From Prochlorococcus marinus subsp. marinus str. CCMP1375 (GTDB taxonomy: Bacteria; Cyanobacteriota; Cyanobacteriia; PCC-6307; Cyanobiaceae), in contig NC_005042.1 in NCBI RefSeq assembly GCF_000007925.1, forward strand, positions 1,674,001 to 1,738,000: a stretch of DNA of 64,000 bases. Reading direction: 5' to 3'. The position numbers were made by a program, and so were the translations under genes. The notes beneath the pieces are model-generated. The model ran no database searches, was not told the DNA's origin, and worked only from the letters and a program-made list of their open reading frames with translations. Positions 1 through 8,636 of this stretch are shown here, piece by piece; the first letter of the stretch is position 1, and each line of letters begins with the position of its first letter.

Positions 1-36
1 GATCCTTTTCTTAATCCTGGTATCCTTCGGAAATCG

Positions 37-1389
37 ATGGCAAAATTTGAAGCCCATCTTAAATGCTCTTTTTGTGGCAAATCTCAAGAGCAAGTTCGCA
101 AATTAATTGCAGGACCAGGTGTTTATATATGCGATGAATGCATAGACTTGTGTAATGAAATTTTAGATGAAGAGCTATTAGAAAATCCCTCGAAAGTCAA
201 AGATGGGAATGATTCTAAAATCCCAACCTCTGCATCAACTGTCAGCAAACCTGCTCCAACACTTTCTTCCATCCCAAAGCCAATTGAGATCAAAAGCTTT
301 TTAGACAACCAAGTAGTAGGACAAGAAGATGCGAAAAAAATTCTTTCTGTTGCGGTTTACAATCACTACAAACGACTAGCTTGGCAAGGAAGTGAAACTA
401 ACGAAATAGATTTACACACTACAAAACTTCATAAGTCAAACATACTTCTTATAGGTCCTACTGGAAGTGGAAAAACACTACTTGCTCAAACACTTGCTGA
501 ACTGCTGGACGTACCATTTGCAGTTGCTGATGCAACAACCCTTACTGAAGCTGGCTATGTCGGTGAAGATGTAGAAAATATACTGCTCAGACTTTTACAG
601 AAATCTGATATGGATGTAGAGCTAGCTCAAAGAGGAATTATTTATATTGATGAAATCGATAAAATTGCTCGTAAAAGTGAAAATCCTTCTATCACTAGAG
701 ATGTCTCGGGCGAAGGAGTCCAGCAAGCATTATTAAAAATGCTTGAAGGGACAATCGCAAATGTTCCTCCCCAAGGTGGAAGAAAGCATCCTTATCAAGA
801 CAGTATTCAAATTGATACCAGCCAAATATTGTTTATCTGTGGAGGAGCATTTGTTGGTTTAGAAGATATTGTGCAAAAAAGACTTGGTCGAAATTCTATT
901 GGTTTTATGACAAATGATAATCGTGGTAAAAGTAGAAAGAGCAATGACCTTCCAAAAAATCAAGTCTTGAACAATTTAGAACCAGATGATTTAGTTAGAT
1001 ATGGTCTAATACCAGAATTTATAGGGCGGATGCCAGTTAGCGCAGTCTTAGAACCATTGGATGTAGATGCATTAGAAGCAATCCTTCAGGAACCAAGAGA
1101 TGCCGTCATCAAACAATTTATAACATTAATGAGTATGGATAATGTCAAACTAACTTTTGAAGAAAACGCGATAAAATCAATTGCAAAAGAAGCATTTAGA
1201 AGAAAAACTGGAGCAAGAGCTTTGAGAGGTATTGTTGAAGAATTAATGCTCGAATTGATGTATAAACTTCCTTCTCAGGACGAAATCAAAAATTGTTCTG
1301 TAACCCAAGCCATGGTAGAAGCTATTACAGGTGGAAAAATAGTTCCTCTGCCACCATCAGACAAAAGAGCAACAAAAGAATCTGCTTAA
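37..1389 (+). CDS. clpX: ATP-dependent Clp protease ATPase subunit ClpX
   Basis: ClpX is the AAA+ unfoldase that recognises tagged or damaged proteins and threads them into the ClpP peptidase in the cytoplasm. The 450-residue length is normal for a cyanobacterial ClpX. The N-terminal zinc-binding domain is intact (C10, C13, C32, C35). Walker A (GPTGSGKT) lies at residues 140-147, Walker B (IDEID) near 203-207, the GYVG pore loop at 173-176, an RKH pore loop near 250, the IGF loop that docks on ClpP at 288-290, and sensor 2 (TGARALR) at 391-397. About 60 residues between zinc finger and AAA+ core are low-complexity Ser/Pro. The ATG opens the conserved zinc domain. Only 36 bases lie upstream in the window; in picocyanobacteria clpP usually precedes clpX, but no clpP sequence can be identified here. 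Confidence 0.98.
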   Translation: MAKFEAHLKCSFCGKSQEQVRKLIAGPGVYICDECIDLCNEILDEELLENPSKVKDGNDSKIPTSASTVSKPAPTLSSIPKPIEIKSFLDNQVVGQEDAKKILSVAVYNHYKRLAWQGSETNEIDLHTTKLHKSNILLIGPTGSGKTLLAQTLAELLDVPFAVADATTLTEAGYVGEDVENILLRLLQKSDMDVELAQRGIIYIDEIDKIARKSENPSITRDVSGEGVQQALLKMLEGTIANVPPQGGRKHPYQDSIQIDTSQILFICGGAFVGLEDIVQKRLGRNSIGFMTNDNRGKSRKSNDLPKNQVLNNLEPDDLVRYGLIPEFIGRMPVSAVLEPLDVDALEAILQEPRDAVIKQFITLMSMDNVKLTFEENAIKSIAKEAFRRKTGARALRGIVEELMLELMYKLPSQDEIKNCSVTQAMVEAITGGKIVPLPPSDKRATKESA

Positions 1390-1532
1390 TTTGAATTAAT
1401 TCATACTTTTTCTATCAAAAAATCTCATCTGAGTAACAACTACAAAGATTTGCACATAACCAAGGCAAATTCAGTGAGCTTCTTCTTAGAGTATTGACCT
1501 TGAGTATTCTTTAACTTTGTCCAAAGCGGCGT

Positions 1533-3212
1533 ATGAGCAAAACTTATCAACCGCTGCATCAAAAATATCGCCCTAAGCGCTTCGACGATCTTGTAGGACA
1601 AGACTCCATCGTAGCGACACTCAAGCAAGCTCTTATTAGCAATAGAATTGCTCCAGCATATTTGTTTTGTGGTCCAAGAGGAACTGGAAAAACTTCAAGT
1701 GCCAGAATTTTGGCACGATCATTAAATTGTCAACAAAGTGAAAAGCCTACGATTGCTCCATGCTGCCAATGCAACTTATGTAAAGAAATTGGGAAAGGTA
1801 CTGCACTAGATATCATTGAAATAGACGCTGCCTCAAATACAGGAGTAGACAATATTAGGGAATTAATAGAAAGATCTCAATTTGCACCTGTTCAAGCTCG
1901 TTGGAAAGTTTATGTAATTGATGAATGCCACATGCTTTCAACAGCTGCATTTAATGCTCTTTTAAAAACTCTAGAAGAACCTCCATCTCAAACAGTCTTT
2001 GTATTAGCTACGACTGATCCCCAAAGACTGCTACAAACCATTCTAAGCCGATGCCAAAGATTTGACTTTCGTAGAATTCCTATTACTTCATTAACGAGTC
2101 ACCTAACAACAATTGCCAGTAAAGAAAAAATTGAAATAGATCAAGAATCTATAAATTTAATCGCACAACGTTCAGAAGGTGGACTCAGAGATGCAGAAAG
2201 TTTACTTGATCAACTAAGTCTACTAAAGCCCCCAATTAATTTACAATCTATATGGGAATTATTAGGAGAAGTCCCTGAGAATGATCTCATTATTCTTACA
2301 TCATCTTTAATATCACAAGACCCTATTTCCTTACTAAAAACATGCCGAAAATTATTTGATAATGGTAAAGAACCAATATCAATTTTACAAGGACTAACAG
2401 CAACTTTAAGGGACTTGGTTCTTATTAAATCACTTCCTGATCAACCTAGTTTATGTAGTTTATCCAAGCAATCTCAGGAAACGCTAACCAAAATTTCATC
2501 AGAATTAGAATTAGATAGAATCTTATATTGGCAAAAATATCTGAAAGGTTCAGAATCACAAATTAGGTTTAGTCTTCAGCCGCGTTTATGGCTTGAGGTT
2601 CTGTTACTTGGTCTTTTAAGTAATCCAAACATAAGTGAAAAGAAAGCTAGTAAAAATATACAAGAGGTAAAAGTGAATGCAAACAATACATTAAATAATG
2701 ACCATGTTATAGAAAAACAAATCTTAAATACTGATGAAAGTGTAAGGCAAGAAGTGACTGCTGATAATGAGCAATCCAAGTCAGGTTTATTAAGTCAATG
2801 GGAGCAGATTCTGTCCCAAATAGAATTACCGTCAACAAGAATGCTTTTATCTCAACAAGCAAGATTAACTAACTTAACAAAAAATCAAGCAGAGATTTCT
2901 ATCTCTGAAAATTGGTTAGGGATGATTCAAAGTCGGAAAAATATTATTCAAAAAGCAATTAGAAAGTGCCTTGGAGAAAATATAGAGCTAAGCCTGATAC
3001 AGCAAAGTAAACTAAATACACCCTCAATTGAAGTTGATGATAAGAATTTATTAACTGAGAAAAATATTAAAGATAGAAACCTGAAATTAGATAGTAATAA
3101 ATTAAATAATAACAATACTTCTTCAAAATTGAATGATGTAATCTCAGAGGAAACGGAGAATTTTGCAAATTTTTTTAATGGGAAGATTATTGATTTAGAA
3201 GGTAATGAATAA
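1533..3212 (+). CDS. dnaX: DNA polymerase III subunit gamma/tau
   Basis: This is the clamp-loader ATPase of the replicative polymerase. Walker A (GPRGTGKT) is at residues 47-54, followed by the four-Cys zinc module characteristic of DnaX, the DECHML Walker B box and the SRC/sensor motif (SRCQRFDF). Residues from about 375 on are not AAA+; they hold a low-complexity, Asn/Lys/Ser-rich linker, a short conserved block around residues 430-490, and another Asn-rich stretch to the C-terminus. At 559 residues it is shorter than Escherichia coli tau (643). It contains no intein, unlike the split intein-bearing dnaX of some other cyanobacteria. I found no clear slippery site for gamma/tau frameshifting. 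It follows clpX after 143 bases and converges tail to tail with the next gene, 10 bases away. Confidence 0.96.
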   Translation: MSKTYQPLHQKYRPKRFDDLVGQDSIVATLKQALISNRIAPAYLFCGPRGTGKTSSARILARSLNCQQSEKPTIAPCCQCNLCKEIGKGTALDIIEIDAASNTGVDNIRELIERSQFAPVQARWKVYVIDECHMLSTAAFNALLKTLEEPPSQTVFVLATTDPQRLLQTILSRCQRFDFRRIPITSLTSHLTTIASKEKIEIDQESINLIAQRSEGGLRDAESLLDQLSLLKPPINLQSIWELLGEVPENDLIILTSSLISQDPISLLKTCRKLFDNGKEPISILQGLTATLRDLVLIKSLPDQPSLCSLSKQSQETLTKISSELELDRILYWQKYLKGSESQIRFSLQPRLWLEVLLLGLLSNPNISEKKASKNIQEVKVNANNTLNNDHVIEKQILNTDESVRQEVTADNEQSKSGLLSQWEQILSQIELPSTRMLLSQQARLTNLTKNQAEISISENWLGMIQSRKNIIQKAIRKCLGENIELSLIQQSKLNTPSIEVDDKNLLTEKNIKDRNLKLDSNKLNNNNTSSKLNDVISEETENFANFFNGKIIDLEGNE

Positions 3213-3222
3213 TGCAATACAT

Positions 3223-4554
3223 TTAATTTCCTTTGTGCATTGTTTTAACCCATACTAATTTTTTAGGAATGAATGCCATTTTAATTGTTATAAGAGGGAT
3301 TACAAAGAACCAATGCGATAAATATATTATTGAGATAATTAAATGAAATGGTGTTGGATTTGGTATTTTAGGTCCAAAAGAACTTCTTCTACAACCACTG
3401 AAAAATGCCAAGCCTGAGATGCTAAAAGCAACTATAGAAAGAGGCCAATAAACAGGGATCGTTTTTGTAATCAGAAAAGTTATTACATCAAAAAAAGATA
3501 TAACTGGAAGAACATATTGCAAAAGAAAAAAAGCAGTTAAATCAAGGTGTTGAGCACTATTTAATCTTCGAGATATCAATAAAGGCCAATAATCAAAAAA
3601 GCGTTGCAACCCTCCTTCAGCCCATCTTTTCCGCTGACGCATTAAAGGTCCAAGTGTTTCTACTCCTTCTTCATAGACTGGAGGATCCCAAAGAATACCT
3701 ATTAAGCCTCCGGAGAGTAAAAAGCGAAAGCTTAAATCAAGATCATCAGTAACAGTTCCCTCATTAAAACCACCACATTTATCCAAAGCTTGTCTATTCA
3801 AAAGTGCGCCATTTCCTCTTAATTCAACAACTCCACCTATCGATTGACGGCCTTGTTGAATAACAGTATCCATAGCCATTTCCATTGCCTGACAACAAGT
3901 TAGAAGATTCTGCTGAGAATTCACCACTGCTTTTCTTAATTGCACTGCAGCCCATCTACCCTCTTTAGCAAAAGGAACTAATTTCAACAAAATCTCATCA
4001 TTAAAGTCAGCATCGGCATCCAAGATGAATACCCATTCTCCATGCACCTTTTTTAAAGCTTGATTTAGAGCCCCTGACTTCCCTCCGCCAGATTTTCTTG
4101 AACGACTTATAACTTTCAGATTAGAAAATTGTTTATTTAATTCTTGCAAGATCAATGAGGTCTTGTCCTGACTACCATCATCAATAATACAAATTTGGAT
4201 TTTTTCTTTTGGATATTGCATAGCAGCAAGTCTTTGGACCAATTTTCCGACTACTGCTTCTTCATCTCTAGCTGAAACAATGACATCAACAAAAGGTAAG
4301 TCATCATCTATCTCTAAAATATCGTTTGAGACAGTCAACAAATTTTTAAAATTTGAACGCCCTCGCAAAACAACTCGGAAGGCATATATGCCTAATAAAA
4401 ATGCAAGAGTCAACGCTGGAAAAAAGCTTTGAGGTTGCTTCATGCAATGAGGAAGAGATCCTGCCAATGCACAGCAAATAAGAAACAAAAATGCTTTGCT
4501 ACGTCGGTGCCCTCCATTAACACTTGGTATTGCCATGGAAATCCCGAGGTTCAA
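3223..4554 (-). CDS. mgdA: Family 2 glycosyltransferase, probable beta-monoglucosyldiacylglycerol synthase
   Basis: This is a membrane-bound processive-type GT2 enzyme. Visible motifs are IIDDGS, DADAD, TDDLDL and the RQRKRW version of the Q/RxxRW box, in the order expected for a nucleotide-sugar inverting transferase. Two hydrophobic segments precede the catalytic domain (residues about 20-60) and two to three follow it (about 335-430). The pattern SGGKSGALNQ, ELRGNG and RWAEGG recalls the cyanobacterial MGlcDG synthase of Synechocystis (sll1377 type), which glucosylates diacylglycerol as the first step to galactolipids. That assignment is from remembered family resemblance; a polysaccharide-synthesising GT2 is the alternative. 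The neighbouring SpoIID-like gene lies 28 bases upstream on the same strand (measured to its stop), so the two are probably co-transcribed. Confidence 0.72.
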   Translation of the reverse strand: MNLGISMAIPSVNGGHRRSKAFLFLICCALAGSLPHCMKQPQSFFPALTLAFLLGIYAFRVVLRGRSNFKNLLTVSNDILEIDDDLPFVDVIVSARDEEAVVGKLVQRLAAMQYPKEKIQICIIDDGSQDKTSLILQELNKQFSNLKVISRSRKSGGGKSGALNQALKKVHGEWVFILDADADFNDEILLKLVPFAKEGRWAAVQLRKAVVNSQQNLLTCCQAMEMAMDTVIQQGRQSIGGVVELRGNGALLNRQALDKCGGFNEGTVTDDLDLSFRFLLSGGLIGILWDPPVYEEGVETLGPLMRQRKRWAEGGLQRFFDYWPLLISRRLNSAQHLDLTAFFLLQYVLPVISFFDVITFLITKTIPVYWPLSIVAFSISGLAFFSGCRRSSFGPKIPNPTPFHLIISIIYLSHWFFVIPLITIKMAFIPKKLVWVKTMHKGN

Positions 4555-4582
4555 GGAGTGACTCTAAGTGGTCTTCTCAAAA

Positions 4583-6121
4583 CTATTTAAAAGATTCATA
4601 TGTTGTTCCTGGGTAGTAATACTTAAGAATCTTAGTAGTATTCCAACCTCTTAAAGCCAAATCAATTGCCCCAGCTTGAGATAAACCAGCTCCATGTCCA
4701 AAACCTCCTCCAATAAATTCCCACACTCCTTCTTCCAATTCCTCAATTATAAAAAGTGTGCTTGGCAAATTTCTTAACGTTCGTCGTATCGCATCTAAGC
4801 GAAGAATAATTTGAGAATCATCTGTATCACCTTTAATTTCAAGGGCTACAACCCTGCCACTCGGTCCTCGCTCCAGAACACGAATTGTTTGAGGAAATTC
4901 CTTTTTAGAATTTGATAAATTCAGGGCTTTTCTAAAATCTTCTTTCTTCAAAATTCTTTTCCATCTAAATCGACGATGGTTATTACCAAAAGCCCCATCT
5001 CGCTTAGAAAGCAATCTTTTTACTTGAGTATCTTCATCAATTGGCAACAAAAACTGTCTTTTCCATCTTATAGATCCATCTAGCATTGTTCTTAAATAAG
5101 GTAAATCTGCTATCGCCCAAGCCTCATAGCCAGCCGCACTGACTCCTCCATTAGTAGCGTGATAAACAGCATTAATAGGTTTACCATTCCAATTCAGAAC
5201 TCTTCCATGAGTTTGTTTAATTGCATGAATCACTGCATCATTTGCTTTTGCAGGATCTTTATATATCTGACACTGCGTATCACTACATAAATGATAACCA
5301 TCTATTGAAAAACGATGACTATTAGCAATAGCCCATGTCCTAGCAAGGACTGCTTGGGCGGCTAATGCATTTGAAGGAGATGCACTACCAATCTCATGAG
5401 GTAATACGCCTCGTAAATATTTCTCAATAGGAAGCTTCTCGATAAAAGTCCAAGTTCCATAAGCATCTGGTTTCAAAAGAAATTCTCCTGAATACAAGCC
5501 ACCCTTCCAAAGCAATCCATCTGGAGCCTGAATTGAAACATCACCTGACAGCAAATAGTTGCCTGAACCAGTTTCTAAAACAGGTTTAACTTCCTGCAAA
5601 ACCTTTTGATTGACTTCATTAAATTGAAGTCCATTAGGTAATTTGGCATCCTTTGAAACCCAAATCTCCCATTCAGATGGATGCGCTATAAAATTTTCGA
5701 CTCCATCTTCTTCTAATAAAAGAGAAATTCTTTGGGCAGATTCAAAACTTGCAAATGGTCCTATAACTTTACGAATAAAAAAACGTGGGGTTTTGAGTTG
5801 AACATTACGCCAACCAATATTAATTTCTGACGCCTTATGGACTAAACCATTCGAATCTTTTAAAAGCAAAGGTCTATCAGCACTAACCAATTTTAAAAGA
5901 GGCGCTTTGGAACTAGCAAAAGCCTCTCTGCCCAAATATGGCTCTAAGCTTACTAATAAACTCTTAGTTTCTTTAAGAGCTAATGGCTTTGAAACCTCCC
6001 AATGAGTAGAAAAAGAAGAATCTGAAGAAATCACATTGTTGGCTTTCGATTCATAATCCAACCCAGTCAGCAGAAAAACACAGCCGTAAAAAAATAATCG
6101 TTGTAGAACTGCTTTATACAT
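4583..6121 (-). CDS. SpoIID/LytB domain protein, exported
   Basis: The protein starts with a basic-hydrophobic segment (MYKAVLQRLFFYGCVFLL) that looks like a signal peptide or signal anchor, so it should act outside the cytoplasmic membrane. The C-terminal half is a SpoIID/LytB domain: YLRGVLPHEIG, then AAQAVLARTWA, then a short Cys pair (CSDTQC), ATNGGVS, and a final GGGFGHGAGLSQAGA with a YYPGT motif. In sporulating Firmicutes SpoIID is a lytic transglycosylase that cleaves denuded glycan strands; cyanobacteria do not sporulate, so here a general peptidoglycan-remodelling role is inferred. The first half (residues about 30-200) is unrecognised. A GTG codon at 6136 would add five residues; I prefer the ATG because it opens the signal-like segment, but neither has a visible Shine-Dalgarno site. 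Confidence 0.85.
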   Translation of the reverse strand: MYKAVLQRLFFYGCVFLLTGLDYESKANNVISSDSSFSTHWEVSKPLALKETKSLLVSLEPYLGREAFASSKAPLLKLVSADRPLLLKDSNGLVHKASEINIGWRNVQLKTPRFFIRKVIGPFASFESAQRISLLLEEDGVENFIAHPSEWEIWVSKDAKLPNGLQFNEVNQKVLQEVKPVLETGSGNYLLSGDVSIQAPDGLLWKGGLYSGEFLLKPDAYGTWTFIEKLPIEKYLRGVLPHEIGSASPSNALAAQAVLARTWAIANSHRFSIDGYHLCSDTQCQIYKDPAKANDAVIHAIKQTHGRVLNWNGKPINAVYHATNGGVSAAGYEAWAIADLPYLRTMLDGSIRWKRQFLLPIDEDTQVKRLLSKRDGAFGNNHRRFRWKRILKKEDFRKALNLSNSKKEFPQTIRVLERGPSGRVVALEIKGDTDDSQIILRLDAIRRTLRNLPSTLFIIEELEEGVWEFIGGGFGHGAGLSQAGAIDLALRGWNTTKILKYYYPGTTYESFK

Positions 6122-6230
6122 CAAAAATAAGAACACGAAACAACCAAAAACCAGCTAATCAATAAGCCAATTTTGCTTAAGGGAGTATTAGGAAGTAGAG
6201 TAATAGATTGTATTTGTGTTTTTGCCAAAA

Positions 6231-6428
6231 ATGCCTAAACTCAAAACTCGCAAAGCTGCCGCAAAACGATTTAAAGTTACAGGCACTGGCAAGTTCATGA
6301 GGCGCAGAGCTTTCCGCAATCACTTGTTAGATCATAAGAGCTCCAAGCTCAAACGCCATCTTGGAACAAAAGCAGTTGTTGATGAGCGGGATTCAGAAAA
6401 CGTTAGCCTGATGCTCCCCTACAGCTAA
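6231..6428 (+). CDS. rpmI: Large ribosomal subunit protein bL35
   Basis: L35 is a small rRNA-binding protein of the 50S subunit. The 65 residues begin [14 protein letters not shown], the near-universal L35 start, followed by the basic [15 protein letters not shown] core. The reading frame is open five codons further up to a GTG at 6216, but the ATG at 6231 matches the family and is taken as the start. rplT follows after 64 bases, as in most bacteria; infC is not between or immediately upstream, so the common infC-rpmI-rplT trio is broken here. The neighbour upstream is divergent, leaving about 100 bases for a promoter. Confidence 0.97.
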
Positions 6429-6463
6429 TTGTTTTTTATTGAAATTCAAAAAACAACTTTTTT
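6429..6463 (+). terminator. Hairpin plus T-tract between rpmI and rplT (attenuator candidate)
   Basis: Directly after the rpmI stop, TTGTTTTTT (6429-6437) pairs perfectly with AAAAAACAA (6448-6456) around a 10-base loop, and a run of six T follows (6458-6463), then TTTTT at 6466-6470. This is the layout of an intrinsic terminator, though the stem is nearly all A-U and so weak. Because rplT lies 30 bases further on, a partial terminator or attenuator that sets the L35/L20 ratio is a possibility. On the minus strand the A-rich arm would also give a T-tract. Confidence 0.45.
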
Positions 6464-6492
6464 AATTTTTCACCCTTTGATTCTCTTCAATT

Positions 6493-6840
6493 ATGTCTCG
6501 CGTTAAAAGAGGAAATGTTGCTAGAAAGCGCAGAAACAAAATACTCCGATTAGCCAAAGGCTTTCAAGGAAGTAACGGTTCATTGTTTCGCACTGCGAAC
6601 CAGCGGGTAATGAAAGCCCTATGCAATGCATATAGAGATAGAAAACGTCGTAAGCGGGATTTCAGACGGCTATGGATAGCTCGAATTAATGCAGCAGCAA
6701 GAATGAATGGAATGAGCTATAGCAAGCTAATCGGCAATCTAAAAAAAGCAGATATTAGAATTAATAGAAAAATGTTGGCCCAAATAGCTATTCTTGATCC
6801 AACAAACTTTCAAAAAGTTGTAGCAGATGTTAAAAAATAA
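6493..6840 (+). CDS. rplT: Large ribosomal subunit protein bL20
   Basis: L20 binds 23S rRNA early in 50S assembly and in several bacteria represses its own operon by binding leader mRNA. The 115-residue length is typical. The basic N-terminal extension ([20 protein letters not shown]) and the globular part with [20 protein letters not shown] and GMSYSKLI are all present. The start ATG opens the invariant N-terminus. It follows rpmI by 64 bases containing a terminator-like hairpin. Confidence 0.98.
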   Translation: MSRVKRGNVARKRRNKILRLAKGFQGSNGSLFRTANQRVMKALCNAYRDRKRRKRDFRRLWIARINAAARMNGMSYSKLIGNLKKADIRINRKMLAQIAILDPTNFQKVVADVKK

Positions 6841-6872
6841 ATTGATTAATTTAGCTTAAACAAGAAAAGTAT

Positions 6873-6899
6873 ACTTTAATAATTATATTAAAGTCTTTT
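6873..6899 (+). terminator. Inverted repeat downstream of rplT
   Basis: ACTTTAATA (6873-6881) and TATTAAAGT (6886-6894) form a perfect 9-bp stem with a 4-base loop, followed by CTTTT. It lies 33 bases after the rplT stop and 49 bases before ycf37, which fits an intrinsic terminator of the L35/L20 unit. The stem has a single G-C pair at each arm and the T-run is short, so the call is tentative. Confidence 0.4.
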
Positions 6900-6947
6900 G
6901 ATTATAATTAAAGTTATCACGAATCCTCAGAGAATTTAGCTTTATCA

Positions 6948-7505
6948 ATGCCATCATCTTTGCCCCAAACCTACTTAGTTATACTTACAAGCATATTATT
7001 AATTCTAGCAATTGTAGTTGGTCGTCAAGTGTTAAAGGTAAGAAGAAATGAAATTAATCTGGCCAAGTTAGAGAAGAGTGGCGCAATTGATTCAAGTAAA
7101 TCTGAGAACTTATATGAATTAGGCTCTGCTCAATTAAAAAAGCGATTATATCCACAAGCTACAATTAGTCTAAAAAAGGCGCTAAAACAAATTACTGATG
7201 AGCCAAGTGAAGCAAAAGCAATTATTGAGAATGCCTTAGGTTTTTCATTGGCTGCACAAGATAAATTTAACGAAGCAATAAAACATTATAAAAATGCTAT
7301 CAGAGAAAAAAATGATTACCCTGTAGCAATGAATAATTTAGCATTTGCTAAGCAAAAACTATTACAAGAAGACGAGGCATATGATCTATATAAAGAGGTT
7401 CTAGAAATAGATCCAAATAATAAAACAGCAATTAAACAACTAGGTAAATTGAATAAAAGGAAAAAAAGTAGTTCGGAAAATATTATTTATAAAAAAGGTT
7501 TTTAA
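6948..7505 (+). CDS. ycf37: Photosystem I assembly protein Ycf37-like TPR protein
   Basis: The protein has one N-terminal membrane helix (residues about 7-25, ending VVGRQVLKVRR) followed by a polar linker and about three tetratricopeptide repeats (residues 50-165), e.g. ENALGFSLAAQDKFNEAIKH, YPVAMNNLAFAKQKL and LEIDPNNKTAIKQLGKL. This architecture and the sequence pattern match Ycf37, a thylakoid protein needed for assembly or stability of photosystem I in Synechocystis. The match is by remembered family pattern, so a generic membrane-anchored TPR protein remains possible. The length of 185 residues suits Ycf37. It sits between rplT and thiG, and thiG follows after 15 bases, so the two may be co-transcribed. 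Confidence 0.72.
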   Translation: MPSSLPQTYLVILTSILLILAIVVGRQVLKVRRNEINLAKLEKSGAIDSSKSENLYELGSAQLKKRLYPQATISLKKALKQITDEPSEAKAIIENALGFSLAAQDKFNEAIKHYKNAIREKNDYPVAMNNLAFAKQKLLQEDEAYDLYKEVLEIDPNNKTAIKQLGKLNKRKKSSSENIIYKKGF

Positions 7506-7520
7506 TTCTATTTAGATTCA

Positions 7521-8336
7521 ATGAACAATAATTCATCTTCCTTATCTATAGGAAACAAATTATTTAAAAGTAGGCTTTTAATTGGTACCGGAAAGTATCA
7601 AACTCTCAATCAAATGCAAGAAAGCATTATTAACTCAGAATGTGAAATTGTTACCGTTGCTGTCAGAAGAGTTCAATCGTCAGAATCTTCACATAAAGGC
7701 TTAATGGAAGCAATTGATTGGAAAAAATTGTGGATGCTTCCTAATACTGCAGGTTGCACTAATTCGGAAGAAGCAATACGTATTGCAAAAATGGGTCGAG
7801 AACTTGCCAAGTTGTCCGGTCAAGAAGACAACAATTTTGTCAAGCTAGAAGTCATTCCAGATAATAGATATCTTCTTCCAGACCCATTTGGCACCCTAGA
7901 AGCTGCTGAAGCACTTATTAAAGAAGGATTTGTTGTAATGCCATATATCAATGCTGATCCTCTATTAGCAAAAAGACTTGAAAATATTGGTTGTTCATGC
8001 GTAATGCCGTTAGGTTCTGCTATTGGATCAGCCCAAGGAATTCGCAATGAAAGCAATATTCGAATAATTATTGAAAATTCAAATGTTCCTGTAATTGTAG
8101 ATGCTGGTATTGGAGTACCTAGTCATGCCGCTGAGGCAATGGAAATGGGTGCAGACGCAGTTCTAATCAATAGCGCAATTGCTTTAGCAAAGGATCCCAA
8201 ATCGATGGCGGAAGGAATGTGTAAAGGCGTTCACGCTGGCCGAAAAGCCTTCTTGGCAGGACGCTTAGTTGAACAGCCTTTAGCCAATCCAAGCTCACCT
8301 TGTACAGAAATATCTAAATCTTCTTACGTTCAATAG
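7521..8336 (+). CDS. thiG: Thiazole synthase ThiG
   Basis: ThiG forms the thiazole phosphate ring of thiamine from deoxyxylulose phosphate, dehydroglycine and the ThiS thiocarboxylate. The 271-residue single-domain TIM barrel shows the family blocks [30 protein letters not shown] (with the Schiff-base lysine region), [26 protein letters not shown] and [31 protein letters not shown]. It stands alone rather than fused to ThiO as in some cyanobacteria. A ThiO-like oxidase occurs separately at 58706-59788. thiS is not adjacent. The gene begins with ATG 15 bases after ycf37. Confidence 0.96.
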   Translation: MNNNSSSLSIGNKLFKSRLLIGTGKYQTLNQMQESIINSECEIVTVAVRRVQSSESSHKGLMEAIDWKKLWMLPNTAGCTNSEEAIRIAKMGRELAKLSGQEDNNFVKLEVIPDNRYLLPDPFGTLEAAEALIKEGFVVMPYINADPLLAKRLENIGCSCVMPLGSAIGSAQGIRNESNIRIIIENSNVPVIVDAGIGVPSHAAEAMEMGADAVLINSAIALAKDPKSMAEGMCKGVHAGRKAFLAGRLVEQPLANPSSPCTEISKSSYVQ

Positions 8337-8408
8337 CGTAACGGTAAGTAACAGAAGTACTAAGAACTAAGAGGAAATTCATATTCTCCCTCGAGGAATA
8401 TTAGTGAA

Positions 8409-8573
8409 ATGACAATTACCAACGAGTCTGGCGGTAGACAAAATGCATTTGCAAATGAGCCAAGAATCGAAGTAATTAATTCAAGACCTAGTAGTTATAA
8501 GCGGTTTCAGCTATTAGCCCTACTTGGTGCAATAGCATTAATTAGTATTATTGGTATTTATTTAGTTATTTAG
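8409..8573 (+). CDS. Small single-helix membrane protein, possibly Psb34/ssl1498-like
   Basis: A 54-residue reading frame fills the gap between thiG and sqdB. A GAGG Shine-Dalgarno element (8393-8396) lies 12 bases before the ATG. The N-terminal pattern ESGGRQNAFANEPRIEV resembles the start of the ssl1498/Psb34 family, small light-harvesting-like proteins bound to photosystem II assembly intermediates. Residues about 35-53 (LLALLGAIALISIIGIYLV) form one strongly hydrophobic helix. The usual ExxNGRxAMxGF helix core is absent: a nominal ExxNxR string (EVINSR) occurs, but it is followed by PSS and lies before the helix. So membership is a guess, and the protein may have lost chlorophyll binding. 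That it is a real gene is well supported by the ribosome site and the membrane segment. Confidence 0.6.
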   Translation: MTITNESGGRQNAFANEPRIEVINSRPSSYKRFQLLALLGAIALISIIGIYLVI

Positions 8574-8636
8574 TCAAAGCTTATAGTAGCTTTTCTAGTA
8601 CTTTGGGTCCTCGGATCTTCACTCCTGGAGTTTTGG

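Noticed and set aside
1392-1403. Palindrome TGAATTAATTCA after clpX as terminator
   Set aside because: It has no loop and only A-T-rich pairs; the following T-run is short. Chance is likely in such DNA.
1533-3212. Programmed frameshift or intein in dnaX
   Set aside because: No slippery heptamer with a following hairpin was convincing in the A-rich tail, and the ATPase domain is continuous, so no intein is present.
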